Numbered from the stretch's first letter, positions 1 to 6,099 are shown. The stretch: DNA of 7,509 nt from an uncultured Atopobium sp. (GCA_900555335.1 USKU01000062.1:1-7509), one strand, 5' to 3'. Program-made: numbers and translations. Notes: a model not told the origin generated them from the letters alone.

Positions 1-53
1 ACCAGGGCTTTTCCGTAAGCCTCTCTGGTGGCAATTTTCTGTACGTCTGCCAT
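1..53 (-). CDS. tkt: Transketolase C-terminal subunit (5' fragment)
   Basis: Only the first 17 codons are in the window (MADVQKIATREAYGKAL); the gene continues past the left edge. The start ATG lies one base after the TAA of the transketolase N-terminal subunit gene, so the two are almost certainly co-transcribed and translationally coupled, with a GGGAGAGG purine stretch inside the end of the upstream gene acting as ribosome binding site. In split transketolases this subunit carries the pyrimidine-binding and C-terminal domains that complete the thiamine diphosphate site. The identification rests on this position and on a start (VQKIATREAYGKAL) typical of such subunits; the catalytic parts are not visible. 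Confidence 0.8.
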   Translation of the reverse strand, partial: MADVQKIATREAYGKAL

Positions 54-54
54 G

Positions 55-876
55 TTATGCCACCTCTCCCTCAAGCTCTTTCATTGCCTGCTCGTATTGT
101 TCCTGGTTAGGAGCCTTGCCGTGCCAGCCTACCTGGTTCTCCATGAAGGAGACACCCTTGCCCTTTACGGTGTGAGCAATGATGACGGTCGGCTGACCCT
201 TGACGGTGCGAGCCTCAGCAAATGCAGCTGCAAGCTGGTCAAAGTCGTGTCCATCTGCCACTTCAATAACGTGGAATTTGAACGCCTTGAACTTCTCGCC
301 AATTGGCTGTGGGGTATTAATCTGCTCGAGCGTGCCATCAAGCTGCAGGTTATTGTTGTCAACAATAAGCGTGAGGTTATCAAGCTGGTGGTTACCTGCG
401 AACATAGCGGCCTCCCAGACCTGGCCCTCTTCGATTTCGCCGTCGCCCAGAAGTGCGTAAACGCGGTAGTCCTTGTTGAACTTCTTGCCGGCCAGCGCCA
501 TACCAACGGCGGTGGAAACGCCCTGGCCCAGGGAGCCGGTGCTCATGTCAACGCCAGGTGTGTCGTTCATGTTTGGATGACCCTGAAGGCGCGAGTTGAG
601 CGCGCGGAAGGTCTTGAGCTCCTCCTTGGGGAAGAAGCTGCGCTCGGCCAGAACGCCGTAGAGCGCTGGGGTAACGTGACCCTTTGAAAGCACAAAGCGG
701 TCCCTGCAAGGGCAGTTTGGCTTGGTCAGGTCTACGTGCATCTCCTTGAAGTAGAGATACGTTAGGATCTCTGTTGCAGAAAGCGAGCCACCGGGATGTC
801 CGGATTTGGCCGTAAAGACCTGCGTGAGGATGCTTTTGCGCACCTCACGAGCAACCTGTTTAAGGTCGACGTCCAT
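55..876 (-). CDS. tkt: Transketolase N-terminal subunit
   Basis: A 273-residue protein corresponding to the thiamine-diphosphate (PP) domain of transketolase, which moves two-carbon ketol units between pentose, triose and hexose phosphates in the non-oxidative pentose phosphate pathway in the cytoplasm. Visible family motifs are SGHPGGSLS (residues 25-33), SKGH (64-67), GSLGQG (114-119) and the diphosphate/Mg binding motif starting GDGE (144-147) and ending DNNN (173-176), then WHGKAP (251-256). Its length fits the stand-alone N-terminal half of a split enzyme, and the C-terminal half follows one base downstream. The start at 876 (MDVDLKQVAR) is preferred over an in-frame ATG 17 codons upstream because AAAGGA sits just before it. 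It follows the PTS genes with an 82-base gap, so it probably processes the sugar phosphate that they import. No key residue appears to be missing. Confidence 0.95.
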   Translation of the reverse strand: MDVDLKQVAREVRKSILTQVFTAKSGHPGGSLSATEILTYLYFKEMHVDLTKPNCPCRDRFVLSKGHVTPALYGVLAERSFFPKEELKTFRALNSRLQGHPNMNDTPGVDMSTGSLGQGVSTAVGMALAGKKFNKDYRVYALLGDGEIEEGQVWEAAMFAGNHQLDNLTLIVDNNNLQLDGTLEQINTPQPIGEKFKAFKFHVIEVADGHDFDQLAAAFAEARTVKGQPTVIIAHTVKGKGVSFMENQVGWHGKAPNQEQYEQAMKELEGEVA

Positions 877-926
877 GTAATTTCCTTTCACGTATTGCGT
901 ACGAGAAACGCAGCAGATCGGCGCCA

Positions 927-949
927 CGCGCGAGCCGGAGCTGCGCGCG
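927..949 (-). other. Intercistronic hairpin between ulaB and tkt
   Basis: In the gap between ulaB and the transketolase gene, CGCGCG at 927-932 pairs with CGCGCG at 944-949, and AGC 933-935 pairs with GCT 940-942 around a four-base loop (936-939), with one bulged base (943). It is very GC-rich and has no T run after it in the minus direction, so it looks more like an mRNA processing or stabilising stem than a terminator. The function is inferred from structure alone. Confidence 0.5.
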
Positions 950-958
950 AGTCAGCGC

Positions 959-1243
959 TTACAGACCAAACTTCTCGGTAAGCTTTTCCTTCATTTCATC
1001 CTTATCAAGGATGTTGGAGAGAACGATCTTCTCGTCTTCTGGAATGCCGGCGATAAAATCCTCAAGGTCGCGAGCAACAATAAAGAGGTCAGCTGCGCCA
1101 GGAGTAACGTCGGAAACAGTTGAGTGCTCAACCTCGACGCCGCTCACGCCCAGCTCGTTCAGGACGTCCTGGATCTGCATCTCAACCATAAGGCTGGAGC
1201 CAAGTCCACTTCCGCAACAACAAAGAATCTTCTGGATAGCCAT
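959..1243 (-). CDS. ulaB: PTS ascorbate-family IIB component (UlaB/SgaB-like)
   Basis: A 94-residue cytoplasmic phosphocarrier of the L-ascorbate PTS family. It accepts phosphate from IIA on a cysteine and transfers it to the sugar during transport through the IIC partner encoded just upstream. The N-terminal strand-loop motif CCCGSGLGSS (residues 8-17) contains the phosphorylated cysteine, most likely Cys10, which aligns with the CGNGQGSS loop of E. coli UlaB. Length is normal for the family. The start at 1243 (MAIQKIL) is chosen over an ATG 43 codons upstream because a near-perfect AAAGGAG site precedes it and the family begins there. It is separated from ulaA by 163 bases that hold a terminator-like hairpin. 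The true substrate is not shown by sequence; ascorbate is the family label, and other pentoses or sugar acids are possible given the adjoining transketolase. Confidence 0.93.
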   Translation of the reverse strand: MAIQKILCCCGSGLGSSLMVEMQIQDVLNELGVSGVEVEHSTVSDVTPGAADLFIVARDLEDFIAGIPEDEKIVLSNILDKDEMKEKLTEKFGL

Positions 1244-1305
1244 AAGAACTCCTTTCAATTCACCACGCGTAACCTGTGGATTTACGTGGGTCTTCTGAGT
1301 TAAAA

Positions 1306-1335
1306 GTCGGGCCCCATCCAAGGACGAGGCCCGAC
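1306..1335 (-). terminator. Hairpin with T run between ulaA and ulaB
   Basis: Read on the minus strand, GTCGGGCC (1335-1328) pairs with GGCCCGAC (1313-1306). The stem continues inward with two G-T wobbles and further pairs to about 13 bp, closing on a four-base loop (CTTG). TTTT (1305-1302) follows at once. This has intrinsic-terminator form but lies inside an apparent operon, so it probably works as a partial terminator or as an mRNA 3'-end stabiliser giving more ulaA than ulaB-tkt message. I see no good promoter between it and ulaB. Confidence 0.65.
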
Positions 1336-1406
1336 CTAGATACCTAGATTCTACTCGCATTTTCTGCAGCAACTGCGATGTTTAGCTGCAATTCTGTGAG
1401 CGGATG

Positions 1407-2876
1407 CTACTCGGCCTTCTGCTCTGCTGCCTTCTTAGGAGCAACAAGGTTGAAGATGATTGGGAGGCAGAAGCAGAGAACGCAAATGCCGGTAAGCACT
1501 GCACCCTGGACATTCAGAGCAACGTTACCAAAAATCAGAGCCATGATAGAGAAGTCGGCGTCAGAGAAGGTAGCGGAGGTGAAGCCCATGAGGGTGAAGA
1601 CTGGCATGCACAGTGCAGGCAGGAAGGTAATGAGCAGGCCGTGGACAAAGGAACCAGCGATGCAGCCCTTGATGCCGCCCTCTGCGTTACCAAAAACGCC
1701 AGCAGTTGCGCCGCAGAAGAAGTGAGGAACAACGCCTGGGAGGATCAGAGCAATTGCTGCGATCTGAGCGTTAATAACACCAAGGATGAGCAGGCCCAGG
1801 ATGCCACCGACGAAGGAGCTCAGGAAGCCGATAATAACGGCGTTTGGAGCATAGGTGAATGCGATTGGGCAGTCGATTGCTGGCTTTGCACCAGGGACAA
1901 GCTTCTGAGCAATACCCTTGAATGCAGGAACAATCTCGCCAATGATCAGACGGACACCGGACAAAATGATGTAAACACCACCAGCAAAGGAGAGGCCGCG
2001 GGTAAATGCCCAGACAATCCAGTTAGTGGTGGTCTCGGTACCAATGTTCAGCAGGTCGCCGAGGTGCTGAAGACCAGCATACTGTGGGTTAGAAGCAAAC
2101 TCTGCAGCGGTAGTTCCTGCAGGTACCAAGGTTAGAAGACCGCGGCTGACAGCAACACCGGTGATAACCAAGAACATGATGATCATGGTCAGACCGATGG
2201 AAACGGTGTTGTCGCGCAGGAAGATAAGACGCTTGGAGAACTTGATATTCTCGGTGCTATTCTCGCGATCGGAAGCAAAGAGCTTACCGACCATACCAGC
2301 AAGCCAGTAACCAGCGCCGCCGAAGTGGCCAAGAGCGACGGAATCGCTGCCGGTAACTTTGCGCATGGTTGGCTGGCAGTATGCAGGCGACAAGACCATG
2401 ATCAGCGCGAGCAGGCATGCGCCGGAGACGTAAAGCATCCATCCAGAAAGGCCGCCAACGTGCAGGATGATGGCGAGCATAGCTGCCATGTAGAGGGTAT
2501 GGTGACCGGTGAGGAAGATGTAGTTAAAGCGAGAAAAACGTGCGAGGACAATGTTCAGGACCATGCCGACGCACATGATGATTGCGGTTGCCTGACCAAA
2601 CTCGCCAAGTGCGAGAGAAACGACGGCCTCGTTGTTTGGAACGACACCCTGCATGTCAAAGGCAAAGTTGAAAATCTCGCCAAAGGCCAGGAGGGAACCG
2701 GTCTGCAAGAAACCTGCACCTGCAGAAAGAACGAGGAAGCCAACGATGGTCTTGAGAGTGCCCTTGATGAGGTCCTCAACTGGCTTTCCCTGAAGTGCCA
2801 AGCCCAGCAAGGCAACAAGGCCAACTAGGATGGCTGGTGTTGATAACACGTTTACAAAAAACTCAACAACAGGCAT
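1407..2876 (-). CDS. ulaA: PTS ascorbate-family IIC permease (UlaA/SgaT-like)
   Basis: A 489-residue, strongly hydrophobic inner-membrane permease of the L-ascorbate PTS family; it carries the sugar across the membrane while the IIB partner phosphorylates it. Conserved stretches match E. coli UlaA: KGTLKTIVGFLVLSAGAGFL (38-57), FLTGHHTLYM (121-130), the AIDC...YAPNAVIIGF region (333-351) and PGVVPHFF...TAGVFGN (380-397). The N-terminus is one long helix region (about 4-30) and the C-terminus ends in a short charged tail (KKAAEQKAE). The start at 2876 (MPVVEFF) is chosen over an ATG 11 codons upstream because AAAGGGG precedes it. It is the first gene of the ulaA-ulaB-tkt operon; a IIA component is not in the window and may lie downstream beyond the left edge or elsewhere. 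Substrate specificity cannot be read from sequence. Confidence 0.95.
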   Translation of the reverse strand: MPVVEFFVNVLSTPAILVGLVALLGLALQGKPVEDLIKGTLKTIVGFLVLSAGAGFLQTGSLLAFGEIFNFAFDMQGVVPNNEAVVSLALGEFGQATAIIMCVGMVLNIVLARFSRFNYIFLTGHHTLYMAAMLAIILHVGGLSGWMLYVSGACLLALIMVLSPAYCQPTMRKVTGSDSVALGHFGGAGYWLAGMVGKLFASDRENSTENIKFSKRLIFLRDNTVSIGLTMIIMFLVITGVAVSRGLLTLVPAGTTAAEFASNPQYAGLQHLGDLLNIGTETTTNWIVWAFTRGLSFAGGVYIILSGVRLIIGEIVPAFKGIAQKLVPGAKPAIDCPIAFTYAPNAVIIGFLSSFVGGILGLLILGVINAQIAAIALILPGVVPHFFCGATAGVFGNAEGGIKGCIAGSFVHGLLITFLPALCMPVFTLMGFTSATFSDADFSIMALIFGNVALNVQGAVLTGICVLCFCLPIIFNLVAPKKAAEQKAE

Positions 2877-2962
2877 ACAAACCCCTTTCAACAAAACGCG
2901 TGTGTGCAAGCGCGTAGGAACGACGGTGCGCGCGTTGCCTTAAATGTAGTGCACTTCGTCTG

Positions 2963-2994
2963 ATTGTAGCCTAATTGTGTTTATTTTGTGTCTA
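2963..2994 (-). promoter_or_regulatory. Possible ulaA promoter
   Basis: On the minus strand TACAAT (2968-2963) is a good -10 hexamer about 87 bases before the ulaA start. A -35-like TAGACA (2994-2989) precedes it, but with a 20-base spacer, longer than the usual 16-18. The surrounding DNA is AT-rich with repeated TTGTG motifs (plus strand, 2974-2990) that might be regulator contacts. It is the best candidate in the gap, but weak. Confidence 0.3.
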
Positions 2995-3236
2995 TTTATT
3001 TATGTTTTTGTAGGCCTAAACGTTCACAATGTTCATTTGATAGAAAAATGAAGCTCAAAACAGTGAAGAAGTATGCTCATGGAGCTGTCATGTAGATTTT
3101 TAAAGAACGGTTGATACAAGGTCCGGGCGATTATGTGTCCGCCTAACCAAAAGCGTATAAACAGCCTTGAATATGCAAGGAAACTAATCAAGAAATTGAT
3201 ATGACGGAAAGTAGTGTCTGATTTGGGTAAAAAACC

Positions 3237-3393
3237 CGTTTAGTTGGAGATAAATTTTCTAGTTCGGCGTTTTAGCACTTACGTTTTCCCAGTTGGGTTT
3301 TCTCATAAAAGTTTCAATCAAATTTGACCGAAGGTTTACGCTGGTAGATGACCTGCATAGAATACATGCGTTTTTGTATATTCCAACTAAACG
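3237..3393. repeat. Long-range 12-bp inverted repeat
   Basis: CGTTTAGTTGGA (3237-3248) is exactly complementary to TCCAACTAAACG (3382-3393), with 133 bases between the arms. The right arm overlaps the 3' arm of the terminator-like hairpin at 3366-3396, so in RNA the two pairings would exclude each other. A related CAGTTGGG occurs at 3300-3307. The role is unknown. Confidence 0.6.
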
Positions 3394-3401
3394 CATTTTT
3401 T
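3366..3401 (+). terminator. Terminator-like hairpin (plus strand)
   Basis: ATGCGTTT (3366-3373) pairs perfectly with AAACGCAT (3389-3396) over a 15-base loop, and a T run (3396-3401) follows on the plus strand. No plus-strand gene ends here, so if it is real it would end an unannotated small RNA, or it is a chance structure in AT-rich DNA. Confidence 0.35.
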
Positions 3402-3471
3402 ACCACTTTGGGCGCTAAAAGACGTATTTCACGGCAAAAAAAGATTAAAGTTCACTGATTATCAGGAAAAA

Positions 3472-3548
<77 letters not shown>

Positions 3549-3608
3549 TTATGTTTTGCCTTGTCCGACGGGATAAATCCATCAAACATTTGCCGCTCTA
3601 TGTTACCA

Positions 3609-4532
3609 CTACAACTTGCAGGTAGTGGAGAAGCCTCGCCAACCTTTTGCTTGAGCCGTGGCGGCAATTGCTTCTGCGGCATCGCGTGATTCGCAAAGTG
3701 CAAAAGAGCTGCTACCTGAGCCGGAAACCTGAGCGCCAAGGACGCCAGGTTGTGTCTTTAGCCACTCCTCTACCTCTGCTACCTGTGGTTTTAGCGATTT
3801 TGCTGCAGGGGCAAGGTTGTTGAAGAGGAGGCTTGCTACCTGCTGGATAAGCTGCTTGCTTGCATCGTGATCAGGGGTAACACCAGAATTGCCAGCAGCG
3901 CGCAAAAGTGCGGACAGATGCTCGTAAGACTCTGGAGCAACTGGAGATGCATCAAACTGGTCGTATGCCTCTTTGGTAACAACACCTGTTTCCGCTGGTA
4001 AAACAATGGCAAGCGGAGCGTCAACGGTAGACGTATAGGTTTCTACCAGCGTGTCTCCAGCACCAAGCATAAGCGATAGTCGTGGGTCCAAGAAGAACGC
4101 GACATCTGCACCAACAGCCTTGGCTACCTCAACTACCAGCGGATCTAGTGGGTCAATGCCCCAACGCTGAGCAAGCAGATAGAGTGTTGCGGCAGCATCG
4201 GCAGACGATCCACCCAGACCGGCCTTCTCGGGAATGTGAACTTGCACATCAATGGAAACATCTGGGGAAACGCCCAGCTTATTGGCAAGAAGAACCGAGG
4301 CCTTCCAGGTAGTGGTGCGCTCGGGCAACACGCAGAGCTGTGGCTCATGCGTAACCGTGAGCTCCGGCGCGTCGTCGACAACAACCGTGTCGTACAGGGC
4401 AACGGGAACCATGAGCGAATCTACTTTATGGTATCCTCGCTGGTCCTTCTGGGTGTGAATGCCCAGGTGAAGATTGACCTTGCAAGGAATTTTAATGGTT
4501 TGGCGTCCAAATTTGGACGAAGAGGCAGTCAT
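3609..4532 (-). CDS. ispE: 4-diphosphocytidyl-2-C-methyl-D-erythritol kinase
   Basis: A 307-residue GHMP-family kinase that phosphorylates CDP-methylerythritol with ATP, the fourth step of the MEP (non-mevalonate) route to isoprenoid precursors, in the cytoplasm. Visible are the substrate-site lysine in PCKVNLHL (Lys18), RGYHKVDSL (32-40), the glycine-rich ATP loop AGLGGSSADAA (104-114), the catalytic aspartate in GADVAFF (Asp143) and the C-terminal GSGSS motif (271-275). Length fits the family. The start is less sure: ATG at 4532 is taken because the conserved domain begins soon after, but only a weak AGG lies 9 bases before it, and no ATG or GTG lies in frame nearby upstream. It starts 37 bases after the veg stop, so it may depend on coupling to veg. 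The veg-ispE neighbourhood is also known from Bacillus, where sspF lies between them. Confidence 0.95.
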   Translation of the reverse strand: MTASSSKFGRQTIKIPCKVNLHLGIHTQKDQRGYHKVDSLMVPVALYDTVVVDDAPELTVTHEPQLCVLPERTTTWKASVLLANKLGVSPDVSIDVQVHIPEKAGLGGSSADAAATLYLLAQRWGIDPLDPLVVEVAKAVGADVAFFLDPRLSLMLGAGDTLVETYTSTVDAPLAIVLPAETGVVTKEAYDQFDASPVAPESYEHLSALLRAAGNSGVTPDHDASKQLIQQVASLLFNNLAPAAKSLKPQVAEVEEWLKTQPGVLGAQVSGSGSSSFALCESRDAAEAIAATAQAKGWRGFSTTCKL

Positions 4533-4569
4533 GAGAGTGAGCCTAGTCGAAGTAATGCGCGCTTCTGAA

Positions 4570-4860
4570 CTACTCTTCAAACTCAAAATCAAACAAACGC
4601 TCGCCGGTCTCGTAGTCAAAAAGCTCAACGGTGCCGGTCAGAACGTCAACGTACTGGTAGGACTGACGGGCAGTGCGACCGCGGCGCTCGCCAACCTCAA
4701 CGATGAAAAGAGATGGATGGGCCATAACCAGGGTACCTGTGCGCTCAACAATACGAGAACGGCCCATGTTGGCCTTGACCTTGAGTTTTTGACCCTGAAG
4801 TGCGCTGAGCTTCTCGTGAATCTCGTCTACACGATTAACTGGTGGAATCTCGTTTTCCAT
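4570..4860 (-). CDS. veg: Veg family protein (DUF1021)
   Basis: A 96-residue homologue of Bacillus subtilis Veg, a small cytoplasmic protein reported to stimulate biofilm gene expression; its molecular activity is not settled. Recognisable family features are GQKLKVKANMGR (23-34), ERTGTL (39-44), HPSLFIV (48-54) and SYQYVDVLTGTVEL (67-80). It has a longer acidic tail (FDFEFEE) than the Bacillus protein. The ATG at 4860 is preferred to the adjacent in-frame TTG at 4863, because GGAGG ends one base before the TTG but four bases before the ATG. It is the first gene of the veg-ispE(-tRNA-Pro) unit and has a strong promoter about 100 bases upstream. Confidence 0.9.
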   Translation of the reverse strand: MENEIPPVNRVDEIHEKLSALQGQKLKVKANMGRSRIVERTGTLVMAHPSLFIVEVGERRGRTARQSYQYVDVLTGTVELFDYETGERLFDFEFEE

Positions 4861-4904
4861 CAATCCTCCAAGTCAATCAGTACGTTTGCGATGCGACACG
4901 CTGT

Positions 4905-4960
4905 GGAGTGTCGGAGATATGTACCGGTCGACAAACAATAGTCAGAATTTCCGAAACTCC
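4905..4960. repeat. Imperfect inverted repeat at the veg transcription start
   Basis: GGAGTGTCGGA (4905-4915) and TCCGAAACTCC (4950-4960) are complementary at 10 of 11 positions, separated by 34 bases. The right arm abuts the veg -10 hexamer and spans the expected transcription start, so it could be a pair of operator half-sites or form a stem at the 5' end of the veg message. No regulator can be named. Confidence 0.45.
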
Positions 4961-4989
4961 ACTATACGAGGTAGAAAATAAAATCTCAA
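4961..4989 (-). promoter_or_regulatory. veg promoter (primary sigma type)
   Basis: On the minus strand TTGAGA (4989-4984) and TATAGT (4966-4961) are each one base off the consensus hexamers and have the ideal 17-base spacer, which is itself T-rich. Transcription should start near 4954, giving a leader of about 94 bases before veg. The spacing and match quality make this one of the two best promoters in the window. Confidence 0.8.
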
Positions 4990-5030
4990 GGTTTTACGAC
5001 AAATGTCACGGGAACAACATCAGTCGATCG

Positions 5031-5129
5031 GTCAGGTTTGCGTCAAGATCGCGAGAAGATCGTGTCAGGTTCGCGTCAGATTTGCGTCAGGTTGGCATCG
5101 GACTTGCAACGACAGCGCGTCAGAACCCC
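5031..5129 (+). repeat. 11-bp degenerate tandem repeat array, copy 1
   Basis: Nine consecutive 11-base units without gaps. The clearest are GTCAGGTTTGC (5031-5041), GTCAGGTTCGC (5064-5074), GTCAGATTTGC (5075-5085) and GTCAGGTTGGC (5086-5096); the others (5042, 5053, 5097, 5108, 5119) are progressively decayed. The array lies between the divergent veg and plus-strand promoters and ends 9 bases before the -35 box of the plus-strand gene. The period is near one DNA helical turn, so each unit would show the same face. It shares its unit with the array at 6961-7141 in reverse orientation. Confidence 0.85.
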
Positions 5130-5138
5130 AACAAATTT

Positions 5139-5166
5139 ATGACAAATAGGGGTCCTCTGATAAAAT
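5139..5166 (+). promoter_or_regulatory. Promoter of the 5199-5936 membrane protein gene
   Basis: ATGACA (5139-5144) and TAAAAT (5161-5166) are each one base off the consensus -35 and -10 hexamers, with a 16-base spacer. Transcription should begin near 5173, leaving a leader of about 26 bases containing AAGGAGG four bases before the start codon. The 11-bp repeat array lies immediately upstream. Confidence 0.75.
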
Positions 5167-5198
5167 TAGTAACTAACTTCAAAACACAAGGAGGCCCA

Positions 5199-5936
5199 AT
5201 GACTGAGACTCTGGGATATGCCATCAGTAAGACCTGGTATATCGTGCTTATTTTTGTTGCTCTTGCTATCGGAATCGCATTCCTTTCCAAAAAGAAATCA
5301 TCTAAAGCTCTTGTTGCTTTATCAGCGCTTTGCCTGGTATTTAGCGTAGGGTCGTTCGCATTTGGTGGATTGACTGTTTCTGAAGCACAGTCCAAAGGTG
5401 CTTCATCTGACCAGCTCAATTCTATGAACATTATCGAGCTTGTTCAGGCAAACCAGGCCGCACCAGCTCAGACCTCTGTTAATGATGTCAACGAGCTCTA
5501 CAACAAGATCGTTTACGTCTATCAGTACGGCTCGCCTATTTCGCAGTCGCTCGCGAGCGACAATCCTTTTGTTCATCATGATCTACCTTGGGTAGCAGCG
5601 ACTCTTCCTGAACTGAAGAAGCTGCTCGACAAAAACGAAGTAGTCTACGTGTCAACAAACAGTCAGATTTTCAAACAGTTGCACATTAACCCTGGTGAAA
5701 ACGCCGTCGAGCCTTTTATATTCTTTGTTACTTCGGTCAATCCAGCCGGTAGAGTTTTCCCACTTACAACTGGCGATATGTCTCGTACTGGCAAAAAAGA
5801 TGGCGATAAAATCACGGTTGGTGACAATCTTGAGTTTACGCTTCGCACGGTTCATACCGATCAGGGAGACTATGTGCTTGGCCTTAACTACCAGGTCCTT
5901 TTGGCTATCAGCAGTTACTTCAAGGATTATAAGTAA
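5199..5936 (+). CDS. Unrecognised two-helix membrane protein
   Basis: A 245-residue protein of no family that I recognise. It has two hydrophobic segments at the N-terminus (about residues 13-29 and 36-58) joined by a short basic loop KKKSSK (31-36). By the positive-inside rule both ends would face outside, leaving a domain of about 185 residues (60-245) on the outer face. That domain starts with a low-complexity Ser/Ala/Gln linker and continues with alternating hydrophobic strands (for example NEVVYVSTNSQIF, 146-158; EPFIFFVTSVNP, 171-182) and ends in a basic YFKDYK; it has no cysteine. The ATG at 5199 is chosen because AAGGAGG precedes it and a good promoter lies upstream; the open frame runs further upstream through repeat DNA but without a credible start. 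It is the only plus-strand gene, monocistronic, and ends at the terminator shared with nagB. The ordinary base composition and strong signals argue that it is a real expressed gene. Confidence 0.85.
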   Translation: MTETLGYAISKTWYIVLIFVALAIGIAFLSKKKSSKALVALSALCLVFSVGSFAFGGLTVSEAQSKGASSDQLNSMNIIELVQANQAAPAQTSVNDVNELYNKIVYVYQYGSPISQSLASDNPFVHHDLPWVAATLPELKKLLDKNEVVYVSTNSQIFKQLHINPGENAVEPFIFFVTSVNPAGRVFPLTTGDMSRTGKKDGDKITVGDNLEFTLRTVHTDQGDYVLGLNYQVLLAISSYFKDYK

Positions 5937-5952
5937 TTTTTGGTATTCCAAT

Positions 5953-5982
5953 AAAGGAGTACAACTGACCATGTGTCGCTGA
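5953..5982 (+). other. Orphan ribosome binding site and three-codon ORF
   Basis: AAAGGAG (5953-5959) is followed 11 bases later by ATG TGT CGC TGA (5971-5982), encoding only Met-Cys-Arg, just before the terminator. It may be the remnant of a gene start left by a deletion, or chance. No longer frame opens here. Confidence 0.25.
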
Positions 5983-6005
5983 ACGCGCAAAATAAGCCGC
6001 AACAA

Positions 6006-6035
6006 AAAACTCCCATTCTCGTGAATGGGAGTTTT
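6006..6035. terminator. Bidirectional terminator between the membrane protein gene and nagB
   Basis: CTCCCATTC (6010-6018) pairs perfectly with GAATGGGAG (6023-6031) around the tetraloop TCGT, extended by four A-T pairs (6006-6009 with 6032-6035). The plus strand then reads TTTTGTTTT and the minus strand TTTTTTGTTG, so it can end transcription from both convergent genes. It is the strongest terminator in the window. Confidence 0.93.
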
Positions 6036-6099
6036 GTTTTCTCGACAAATGCTTTTAAAGCTATTAAGAAGCCTTTTGGATGCTTTGGACAACCTGACC

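Larger units (their letters stand above)
2941..3471. other. AT-rich non-coding block between ulaA and tRNA-Pro
   Basis: About 530 bases, visibly richer in A/T than the flanking genes, hold no open frame with a convincing start site on either strand. Seen inside: an inverted repeat TTCATTT/AAATGAA (3032-3038 and 3046-3052); a stem GGTT/AACC (3109-3112, 3145-3148) enclosing GGCG/CGCC (3126-3129, 3140-3143); CCTTG/CAAGG (3165-3169, 3176-3180); GGGT/ACCC around 3225-3237; a long-range 12-bp repeat pair (3237-3248, 3382-3393); and a terminator-like hairpin (3366-3396). It might be a decayed element or contain an unrecognised small RNA; it must also hold the ulaA promoter at its left end. Confidence 0.5.

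Noticed and set aside
1404..2828. Long open frames on the plus strand opposite ulaA
   Set aside because: They are antisense to a well-conserved permease, have odd charged and low-complexity compositions and lack ribosome binding sites.
2905..2918. Catabolite-responsive (cre-like) site upstream of ulaA
   Set aside because: Only the half TGCAAGCG fits the consensus; the second half does not, and CcpA control is not established for this group.
3049..3096. 15-codon plus-strand frame MKLKTVKKYAHGAVM
   Set aside because: No Shine-Dalgarno or promoter, and too short to support.
3119..3129. RNase P RNA-like GTCCGGGC motif
   Set aside because: Only a few bases match; the other universal RNase P elements and the required length are absent.
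3259..3396. 45-codon frame on the minus strand (MRLVGIYKNA...)
   Set aside because: No ribosome binding site, the start lies within the inverted repeats, and composition looks non-coding.
4842..5198. N-terminal extension of the plus-strand membrane protein through the repeat array
   Set aside because: The frame is open only because the 11-bp unit lacks stops in that phase; the good ribosome binding site and promoter belong to the ATG at 5199, which lies before the first membrane helix.
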